Shown piece by piece: positions 1-5,727 of a stretch of DNA of 16,304 nt. Source of the DNA: an uncultured Sulfurimonas sp. (GTDB lineage: Bacteria > Campylobacterota > Campylobacteria > Campylobacterales > Sulfurimonadaceae); the NCBI GenBank assembly GCA_937914675.1, contig CALDOC010000287.1, positions 1 through 16,304 of the forward strand, read 5' to 3'. The number at the start of each line of letters is the position of its first letter. Within the stretch, counting starts at the first letter, position 1. Made by a program: the position numbers and the translations under genes. The notes under the pieces were generated by a model, which did no database searches, was not told where the DNA came from, and worked only from the letters and a program-made list of their open reading frames with translations.

Positions 1-7
1 GTTGTTG

Positions 8-82
8 TGGCTCCGGATACTGGATTCGAACCAGTGACCAAGTGATTAACAGTCACCTACTCTACCGCTGAGCTAATCCGGA
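8..82 (-). tRNA. tRNA-Asn (anticodon GTT)
   Basis: Read on the minus strand, this folds as a complete cloverleaf. The 7-bp acceptor stem pairs TCCGGAT with ATCCGGA, the D-arm is GCTCAGCGGTAGAGT, the anticodon stem is GTGAC/GTCAC-like around the loop CTGTTAA, and the T-arm contains GGTTCGAATCC. The anticodon GTT (plus-strand 48-50, aac) decodes Asn AAC/AAT. The discriminator base is G and the CCA end is encoded at 8-10. A strong promoter lies just upstream, so the gene is probably not dependent on read-through from the radical SAM gene. What follows the tRNA lies outside the window, so I cannot say whether it is single or part of a cluster. Confidence 0.97.
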
Positions 83-100
83 ATGTTTTGTTGAGCCGAA

Positions 101-129
101 ATTATACTTTAGGAGTTGTCAAAAGTCAA
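101..129 (-). promoter_or_regulatory. Sigma-70 promoter of tRNA-Asn
   Basis: On the minus strand, TTGACT (129-124) and TATAAT (106-101) are separated by exactly 17 nt, a near-consensus housekeeping promoter. The predicted start is near 94, about 12 nt before the mature tRNA 5' end. It lies in the 63-bp gap after the radical SAM stop codon. A second TTGACA at 122-117 lies within the spacer but is too close to the -10 box to be its -35. Confidence 0.85.
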
Positions 130-144
130 GTGTTTTTGGCAACT
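114..144. repeat. Imperfect 11-bp inverted repeat overlapping the tRNA promoter
   Basis: AGTTGTCAAAA (114-124) and TTTTGGCAACT (134-144) are inverted copies with one mismatch and a 9-nt loop. The repeat starts immediately after the radical SAM stop codon and overlaps the promoter spacer and -35 region of tRNA-Asn. It could be the 3' hairpin of the upstream operon or an operator. It lacks a clear T-tract on either strand, so a classical intrinsic terminator is not supported. Confidence 0.45.
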
Positions 145-145
145 T

Positions 146-1078
146 CTATCGTTTTCTACCGATATTCTTTGTCGGAACTAGAAATTCTAAATTGGATGTT
201 GTTTTTATAGCCACTTTAGTCTCTTTTATTAGTTTATAGAGGCGAGTTTTACTCTCGTCGTCGAGTAATAAATTTATATCGTCCATTGTTAATGGGCGTT
301 TATCTAAGGTGTTGAGAATGTCTTTTTCACTATAGTATGAATTGTTTGGTTCTGCATGGACTCTTGACGCTATGTGAATTGGCAATGTTTTGTCAAACAT
401 CAATGATATTGTATGTAGTTCTTTATAACTGACGCCCATAACTGGATAAGCTGGTGGTCTGTCTATTGTTCCTATGTCAATTCTTGTCGCTTCTATTTCC
501 AGTAAAACGCCGTTTAGTTTACTGATTTCATCTTTTGTGTCATTAAGTTCATGTACAAATAATATCTCAATAAATAATTTACCTTTGTATTGTTTGCTAA
601 ATGAAATTATTGTTTGAACAAGCTTAGTTATGTCTATCTTTTTGTCAGGTCTGTCTATCTTTTTAAAGACGTCATGACTGACGGCGTCGAGCGAAAGTTT
701 CACTTGATCAAGTTTAAGTAGGGAATTAAAGACGTTTGCATCAACGAGAGTCGCGCTGTTGGTGAGTATCAAAGTTTGGGTGTCTTGTTTAATCTTATCA
801 ATTTCATCTATAAGTTCATTTAAATGTGGATATAAAGTTGGTTCACCATTTGCCGTGAGCGTGATAATGTCTATCTTTTCATTGAGGCGCAAGGACAATT
901 CTTCGACTATTCGCTTGACTGAGATTATATCGCTTTGAGCGGTCACGGTTGCGCTTGGGGCGAGTTCACAGTAGAGACAGTCGAAATTACATTGTTTGAG
1001 GGCAGGGGAGAGGTCTATGCCTAGACTCATGCCAAAACGGCGTGAGTTTATAGGTCCAAATATGATATTATTTTCCAC
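146..1078 (-). CDS. Radical SAM Fe-S protein, substrate unknown
   Basis: A 310-residue member of the radical SAM superfamily, most like the COG0731-type Fe-S oxidoreductases. C30, C34 and C37 form the CX3CX2C motif that binds the [4Fe-4S] cluster for cleaving S-adenosylmethionine. NGEPT at 77-81 is the family's GGE-like SAM-binding motif. The last 70 or so residues are helical and charged and could form a small winged-helix-like accessory domain, but this is inference. The start is GTG (1076-1078), and the gene overlaps the end of hemE by 11 bp, which suggests translational coupling. Despite that neighbour it does not look like the heme enzymes HemN/HemW: the CX3CX2C motif is near the N-terminus, but I see none of their other hallmarks. 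The substrate cannot be told from sequence. It is the last protein gene of the operon. Confidence 0.85.
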   Translation of the reverse strand: MENNIIFGPINSRRFGMSLGIDLSPALKQCNFDCLYCELAPSATVTAQSDIISVKRIVEELSLRLNEKIDIITLTANGEPTLYPHLNELIDEIDKIKQDTQTLILTNSATLVDANVFNSLLKLDQVKLSLDAVSHDVFKKIDRPDKKIDITKLVQTIISFSKQYKGKLFIEILFVHELNDTKDEISKLNGVLLEIEATRIDIGTIDRPPAYPVMGVSYKELHTISLMFDKTLPIHIASRVHAEPNNSYYSEKDILNTLDKRPLTMDDINLLLDDESKTRLYKLIKETKVAIKTTSNLEFLVPTKNIGRKR

Positions 1079-2099
1079 TGACTCTATGACATTCTCTTAT
1101 AAAGTGTTTTGCGTTTTCAACGGGAACGTCTGGGAGTATCCCATGACCTAGATTAAAAATATGGCGTTTGCCTCCCATTACTTCTTGAATCTCTTCTACA
1201 GCTTGGGTTGTCGCTTCTTTTGAGTAAAGACGGCATGGTTCCATATTTCCTTGAAGAACGTATTTGCTCCCAAGTTTTTCTTTCGCAAGAGCCATAGGAG
1301 TTGACCAGTCAACGCCAAATACGTCAAAATTTCCATACACTTTATCTAAAAACGCGGGTATGCCTTTTGGAAACATGATGATAGGAACGTGAGGATATTT
1401 AGATTTTAAGTAATCAGCGATTTCAACCATGTATTTCCAAGAAAATTCATCGTATTTTTCCGTTTCGATAGCAGCCGCCCAAGAGTCAAAGATTTGAACT
1501 ACGTCTATTCCAGCTTGTATCTGTTTTTCCATGTATAGTTTTACAACTTCGGTGACTTTAGCGAGAATCTTATGTAAAAGTTCAGGGTTTGAGTACATCA
1601 TTTTTTTACAAACATTGTATGTTTTAGTCCCTTGTCCCTCTATCATGTAGGTAGCGAGAGTCCAAGGCGCGCCGGTAAAACCTATAAGCGCTTTATCTTC
1701 GGACAACTGCTCTTTAATAAGTTTGATGGTATCAAAAACATAAGTAAGTTTACTTGCGGCTTCATCTCCGCCAAGTAGTCTATCTATGTCGGCATCACAA
1801 GTGATAGGGTCGCTAAACTTCGGACCTTCTCCCTTTATGAATGATAAATCCATTCCCATCTCATCGGGAATGACAAGAATGTCGCTAAAAAGTATGGCGG
1901 CGTCAACCCCAACTATGTCGACAGGTTGAAGCGTCACTTCACAAGCCTGAGCTGGATTATGGCATAGATTTAAAAAGTTTCCAGCTTTTGCTCGAACCGC
2001 CATGTATTCTGGCAAGTAACGTCCCGCTTGTCTCATCATCCAAACCGGAGTGTAAGGAGTCTCTTTTCCAAAGCATGCGTCTACAAATATTTTTCCCAT
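1068..2099 (-). CDS. hemE: Uroporphyrinogen decarboxylase
   Basis: HemE removes the four acetate carboxyls of uroporphyrinogen III to give coproporphyrinogen III, a cofactor-free cytoplasmic step of heme synthesis. Both family signatures are visible: PVWMMRQAGRYLPEY at 18-32, with the substrate-binding arginines R23 and R27, and GFTGAPWTLATYMIEG around 140-155, with the conserved tyrosine Y151. D73 in FSDIL matches the catalytic aspartate. At 343 residues it is full length for the family. The start is ATG with an AGGA ribosome-binding site 9 nt upstream. It follows the YqhA-like gene after 34 bp and overlaps the radical SAM gene by 11 bp, so it is probably expressed as part of the long flgP-to-radical-SAM transcript. 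No dedicated promoter stands out in the 34-bp gap. Confidence 0.97.
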   Translation of the reverse strand: MGKIFVDACFGKETPYTPVWMMRQAGRYLPEYMAVRAKAGNFLNLCHNPAQACEVTLQPVDIVGVDAAILFSDILVIPDEMGMDLSFIKGEGPKFSDPITCDADIDRLLGGDEAASKLTYVFDTIKLIKEQLSEDKALIGFTGAPWTLATYMIEGQGTKTYNVCKKMMYSNPELLHKILAKVTEVVKLYMEKQIQAGIDVVQIFDSWAAAIETEKYDEFSWKYMVEIADYLKSKYPHVPIIMFPKGIPAFLDKVYGNFDVFGVDWSTPMALAKEKLGSKYVLQGNMEPCRLYSKEATTQAVEEIQEVMGGKRHIFNLGHGILPDVPVENAKHFIRECHRVSGK

Positions 2100-2133
2100 T
2101 TTTATTCCTAAGTGTAATTTTTATAAAATTTGA

Positions 2134-2649
2134 CTAATGTTTTCCGACTTTACCGAGAAAAAATAAACCAACAGACACGGCCGTAATCGAAAGCGCCAAA
2201 TAAAAGAGTTCTAAAGCGCCATGATACTCGGTGTGTCCAACTTTTTGAAAAAATCCAACCACAAGCACCATGACGATAACTTTAGAGATTTTATCTTTAA
2301 GTTGGTCTAGTGAATGTATGGCAAGTAGTTGGTTCTCTTTTCCCTCTTTATCTTTAGCCGCGTCAATTTCTGAAATAAAAAGCTCATATATGCCAAAAGA
2401 AAATATTATCATAACGACGCCAATAAGGTACAAATCAACCGCCCCTATGATTCCTCCAACGATGTCTTCATGGAACGTGGCTGGGTGTTCATGCGACGCG
2501 TAAGTAGATATGGTGTATTTTATCGTTTCATAAATATCAAAGCTTGCGACAACAAAAAGAACAATCGCTCCAAACACTCCAAAGATGACGGCTAGAACTA
2601 TAACAAATCTAGAGTTCCAGAGCGTATTTTCAAATATTTTTTCCAACAT
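2134..2649 (-). CDS. YqhA/UPF0114 family inner-membrane protein
   Basis: A 171-residue hydrophobic protein with about four predicted membrane segments (roughly 14-37, 65-90, 121-138 and 146-166). Between the second and third lies a charged cytoplasmic-type loop (EIDAAKDKEGKENQ). The N-terminal LWNSRFVIVLAVIFG and the IVGGIIGAVDLYLIG stretch match what I recall of the UPF0114/YqhA family, whose function is not established. Its start codon abuts the asd stop codon (ATG ends at 2649, stop begins at 2650), and an AAGGTGA ribosome-binding site lies inside the end of asd, so the two are probably translationally coupled. The family name rests on pattern recall. Confidence 0.75.
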   Translation of the reverse strand: MLEKIFENTLWNSRFVIVLAVIFGVFGAIVLFVVASFDIYETIKYTISTYASHEHPATFHEDIVGGIIGAVDLYLIGVVMIIFSFGIYELFISEIDAAKDKEGKENQLLAIHSLDQLKDKISKVIVMVLVVGFFQKVGHTEYHGALELFYLALSITAVSVGLFFLGKVGKH

Positions 2650-3687
2650 TTACTTGTCACCTTCCATTTCTACCCATTTTTGAGCGATTCTTACAGCGTT
2701 AGTCGCCGCGCCAACTCTTAGGTTGTCAGCGACAATAAACATATGAAGCATGTTTTTTGAAAAGTTGTCGTTTCTTATTCTACCAACGAAAGTTTCATTC
2801 ATGTCGACGCATGTAGCTGGCATTGGGTAAAGGGCTTCTTCCGGTTTGTCAAGTATTACTAAATTTGGAGCTTTTCTTAAAATTTCTCTCGCTTCTTTTG
2901 CGTCTACTTCACAACCAAAAGTGAGAGTAAGCGCTTCAGCATGGCCGCGAAGAGTTGGAACGCGTACGCAAGTCGCGCTAAGAGGAATGTTTTTGTGCAT
3001 GATTTTACTGGTTTCATTAACCATCTTCATCTCTTCTTTAGTGTATCCATTCGCTTCAAAAACATCTATTTGAGGGATGACGTTTAGGGCAATTTGGTGT
3101 TTGAACGATTTGTGTTCGGCTTCATCAAGATTAAATGCGAAAAACGCTTGCATTTGAGTGACCAACTCTTCCATAGCTGTTTTTCCAGCGCCGCTTGTCG
3201 CTTGGTAAGTACTTACGTCAACGCGAGTTAAGCCATAAACATCGTCAAGAGGCTTTAAAGTTTGTACCATTTGAATAGTTGAACAGTTGGGATTGGCGAT
3301 GATTCCAGTCTCTTTCCATTTAGCTATATCCTCAGGATTTACTTCTGGAACCACGAGAGGAACGTTTTTATCCATTCTATAGTGAGAAGTATTGTCAATG
3401 ACAACCGCTCCAGCTTTAACGGCGTAAGGCGCAAACTCGGCGCTAACGCTTCCTCCAGCGCTAAAAAGAGCTATATCAATTTCTTCTTTCTCAAATATGT
3501 CGCTTGTCAATTCAATAATATTAAGCTCTTTTCCATTAAAACTTATCGTTTTTCCAAGACTTCTAGCGCTCGCTAATGGCACTAACTTGTTTAATGGAAA
3601 ATCTATTTCAGAAAGAACGCTTAATATTTCTTCACCAACTGCGCCATTCGCTCCGACTACCGCTACGTTATATCTTTTACTACTCAT
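2650..3687 (-). CDS. asd: Aspartate-semialdehyde dehydrogenase
   Basis: Asd makes L-aspartate 4-semialdehyde from aspartyl phosphate with NADPH, the branch point to lysine/diaminopimelate (and so peptidoglycan), threonine and methionine. The N-terminal GANGAVGEE (12-20) is the nucleotide-binding glycine motif. The catalytic cysteine is C135 in NPNCSTIQM. R247 and H249 in TLRGHAEA match the substrate-binding and acid-base residues. At 345 residues it is full length. The ATG is preceded by a good AGGA site 8 nt away, within the 10-bp gap after flgR. I recall the flgR-asd linkage from Campylobacter too, so this placement of a cell-wall precursor enzyme behind a flagellar regulator is probably ancestral. 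Confidence 0.97.
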   Translation of the reverse strand: MSSKRYNVAVVGANGAVGEEILSVLSEIDFPLNKLVPLASARSLGKTISFNGKELNIIELTSDIFEKEEIDIALFSAGGSVSAEFAPYAVKAGAVVIDNTSHYRMDKNVPLVVPEVNPEDIAKWKETGIIANPNCSTIQMVQTLKPLDDVYGLTRVDVSTYQATSGAGKTAMEELVTQMQAFFAFNLDEAEHKSFKHQIALNVIPQIDVFEANGYTKEEMKMVNETSKIMHKNIPLSATCVRVPTLRGHAEALTLTFGCEVDAKEAREILRKAPNLVILDKPEEALYPMPATCVDMNETFVGRIRNDNFSKNMLHMFIVADNLRVGAATNAVRIAQKWVEMEGDK

Positions 3688-3697
3688 CTTTATATCC

Positions 3698-4837
3698 TCA
3701 TATCTTGTTGTTTAAAAAAAGTTCGTCTTTTTGTATCTCTTGGGTTTCACTTAAAATTACCGCTCTCTCAACCACTGAAATCAACTCGCGAATGTTCCCT
3801 GGCCAATTATATGACAAAAGTTGCTCTTTTGCGTCCTTGGAAAATAGTTTTAAATCAAACCCATATTTTTTGCAATTTTGCTCCACCATGGCGTCTGCAA
3901 TTTGCAATATCTCATCTTTACGCTCTTTAAGAGGTGGAATGTGCAAAGGAATCGTATTGAGCCTATAGTACAAATCTTCTCTAAACTCGCCATTTTTTAT
4001 TTTTTCTTGAAGGTTGGCGTTTGTCGCTGAAATTATTCTAATGTCTATCTTGATAAGTTTAGGCGAGCCTAAACGGCGGACCTCTTTTTCTTGTAACGCT
4101 CTTAACAGTTTAGCTTGAACTCCATAAGGCATCTCTCCTATTTCATCTAAAAATAGCGTGCCGCCTTGTGCTAGTTCAAATTGTCCAGCTTTTGCTTCGC
4201 TCGCGTCGGTGAACGCGCCTTTTTCAAATCCAAAGAGTTCGCTCTCTACAAGATTTTCAGGAATCGCGGCCATGTTAATTGCCACAAAAGGCTTGTTAGC
4301 TCTAGGTGAATTTTTATGAATATAAGAAGCAAAAACTTCTTTTCCTACGCCACTTTGCCCTAAAAGAAGTATGCTTGCGTCAGTTTTAGACGCTTTGTCC
4401 GCAATCTTCAAGACTTTTTCAAGCGCTTGAGAGGTTCCTAGAAAATCACTCTCATTCGATTTTGTGGGTACGACGCTTTTTTTAGTTTTTTGTATTTTAT
4501 CTTCACGCTTAATGGCTTCAACCAAAGTGTCAACGTCAAAAGGTTTGAGTAAAAAATCTTTAACGCCAAGATGGATCGACTCAATGGCTCTTCCAAGAGT
4601 CGCGTTTCCCGTCATAATTATCACTTCAAAACGACCATTTAACTCTTTAACAAACTCTATTCCATCCATTCCTGGCATATTTATGTCTGTAATTATCAAA
4701 TCAAAGCTGTCATCGAGGTTTTTAAGAGCGTCTTTGGCGTTCTTAAAAGTTTTAACTTCAAACTCTTTATAATCACTCATAGCGATTTCTAAAGATTTTC
4801 GCATGTTAATATCATCTTCAACTATGGCAATTTTCAC
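3698..4837 (-). CDS. flgR: FlgR, sigma-54 flagellar response regulator lacking the HTH domain
   Basis: An NtrC-type activator of sigma-54 RNA polymerase, 379 residues. The receiver domain (1-115) has the acidic pair D8/D9, phospho-acceptor D51 in TDINMP, T76 and K98. The AAA+ domain (about 132-365) has Walker A GQSGVGKE (160-167), the sigma-54 contact loop as GAFTDA (207-212, commonly GAFTGA), Walker B GGTLFLDE (225-232), putative arginine fingers R286 and R292, and sensor II WPGNIREL. The protein stops about 15 residues after the AAA+ fold, so there is no Fis-type helix-turn-helix. From memory, H. pylori FlgR has the same architecture and activates from solution. The start is GTG with TAGGA 7 nt upstream, 20 bp after the FlgQ-position gene. 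The cognate kinase (FlgS in relatives) is not in this window. Confidence 0.92.
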   Translation of the reverse strand: MKIAIVEDDINMRKSLEIAMSDYKEFEVKTFKNAKDALKNLDDSFDLIITDINMPGMDGIEFVKELNGRFEVIIMTGNATLGRAIESIHLGVKDFLLKPFDVDTLVEAIKREDKIQKTKKSVVPTKSNESDFLGTSQALEKVLKIADKASKTDASILLLGQSGVGKEVFASYIHKNSPRANKPFVAINMAAIPENLVESELFGFEKGAFTDASEAKAGQFELAQGGTLFLDEIGEMPYGVQAKLLRALQEKEVRRLGSPKLIKIDIRIISATNANLQEKIKNGEFREDLYYRLNTIPLHIPPLKERKDEILQIADAMVEQNCKKYGFDLKLFSKDAKEQLLSYNWPGNIRELISVVERAVILSETQEIQKDELFLNNKI

Positions 4838-4857
4838 AAAAAAGTCCTATTTGAGCC

Positions 4858-5268
4858 CTATTTTAAAGGTGAGATTTTAGCAAAATTATCATTAAAGTCG
4901 ACTTTGAAGCAAGTTGTTTTAAGTGTTAAAATTGTTGTGGAACTATTTTGATAGTTTATCGTCTCATCTTTGTAGTTTACATGAAGACCAAGGAGATGTA
5001 CGTACTCTATAAACCTTTCACTATTGTTTGCAATAACGCGTTGCAGATCTTTTTTTCCATCCGATTCAAGTATAATGCCATCGTAGGCGTTTCCAGAACA
5101 TTTTGTCATAGCTTTTGAAATTTGCAGAGTTTCATTGTAGAGGAGAGAATTTTTTACGACATATCTATAAGAGATAAGAAACTCACTTGCGTTTAAGACA
5201 AGTGAACTAAAGAATATTAGCGAGAAAAGTTTGAGTGGGAAAGGATGATTTCCATTTCTACTTCGCAT
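4858..5268 (-). CDS. Secreted protein at the FlgQ position
   Basis: A 136-residue protein with a signal peptide: a basic start (MRSRNGNHPFPLK), a hydrophobic core (LFSLIFFSSLVL, 14-25) and probable cleavage after NA at about residue 27. The mature part has only two cysteines, C57 and C120, which could form a periplasmic disulfide. I recognise no catalytic motif. Its place between a FlgP-like gene and flgR matches C. jejuni flgQ, needed for FlgP function and motility, but I cannot confirm homology from sequence alone. The ATG at 5268 lies inside flgP, giving a 52-bp overlap in a different frame. There is no usable in-frame start before the hydrophobic core other than this one, so the overlap appears real. 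Expression is probably coupled to flgP. Confidence 0.7.
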   Translation of the reverse strand: MRSRNGNHPFPLKLFSLIFFSSLVLNASEFLISYRYVVKNSLLYNETLQISKAMTKCSGNAYDGIILESDGKKDLQRVIANNSERFIEYVHLLGLHVNYKDETINYQNSSTTILTLKTTCFKVDFNDNFAKISPLK

Positions 5269-5663
5269 AAACCATCTTTAAAAGTTGTTTCAACAATGTT
5301 GGCGTTTTTTATCATGGCTTGTACAGCTGTGCGAACGGTTGAACGCTGCACCATCATGTTTTTTATTAGATCATCACCCTCGACATGGACGCCGCTTACC
5401 TTTTCAGCGATGAGTCTATATGAGTCCGCGACAGCGGCGCGTTTGGCAAGCGCGTAGGCTTGCGCGGGTGAAGCGGTATTTATAGGAGCTACACCTTGTC
5501 CAACAACGCTAATTCGTAAATTTACATCTCTTTCCAAAATGTTTTCAATGGTCTGCAAAGAGTTCATGGTAGGATAAGCTACGGCAACATCCGTAGCTGG
5601 TACAACGTTTTCCGCATAAGAAGTAATGTTGATCAACGCTATTAACATTAATGAGTATTTCAT
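5217..5663 (-). CDS. flgP: FlgP-like LPP20-family outer-membrane/periplasmic protein
   Basis: A 148-residue exported protein with signal peptide MKYSLMLIALINITSYA, probably cut before ENVV. The mature region around 48-143 resembles the LPP20 fold: a beta stretch (LRISVVGQGVAP), the conserved helix AYALAKRAAVADSYRLIAEKV (68-88), and a final strand CEVEMEIIL. In C. jejuni, FlgP is an outer-membrane protein forming the basal disk around the flagellar motor and is encoded just downstream of gyrA, as here. Unlike a lipoprotein, this copy has no cysteine at the signal cleavage site; its only cysteine is C133. An AGGA site sits 6 nt before the ATG, and a sigma-54-type promoter lies in the gap to gyrA. 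The family call is good; FlgP rather than another LPP20 protein rests mainly on context. Confidence 0.78.
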   Translation of the reverse strand: MKYSLMLIALINITSYAENVVPATDVAVAYPTMNSLQTIENILERDVNLRISVVGQGVAPINTASPAQAYALAKRAAVADSYRLIAEKVSGVHVEGDDLIKNMMVQRSTVRTAVQAMIKNANIVETTFKDGLCEVEMEIILSHSNFSR

Positions 5664-5693
5664 TTATAATCCTAATATTTAATTATATAATTT

Positions 5694-5713
5694 AAAGCAA
5701 TTAGCATTCCAAA
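5694..5713 (-). promoter_or_regulatory. Sigma-54-type promoter of flgP operon
   Basis: On the minus strand, TTTGGAATGCTAATTGCTTT carries the -24 GG (5710-5709) and -12 GC (5698-5697) separated by exactly 10 nt, plus the flanking TTTGG and TTGCTTT favoured by sigma-54 in this phylum. The predicted start is near 5685, leaving about a 22-nt leader to the flgP ATG with its AGGA site intact. It lies between the gyrA stop and flgP. No upstream enhancer repeat is obvious, which fits a FlgR without DNA-binding domain. Confidence 0.75.
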
Positions 5714-5727
5714 GTTATCGGTATACT

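Noticed and set aside
3576..3968. Plus-strand open frame across the asd-flgR junction.
   Set aside because: It is antisense to two well-supported genes, has no ribosome-binding site and no recognisable protein features.
5715..5722. ACCGATAA on the minus strand, resembling a sigma-28 (FliA) -10 element near flgP.
   Set aside because: No TAAA-type -35 at the required distance; the only TAAAG is 4 nt away.
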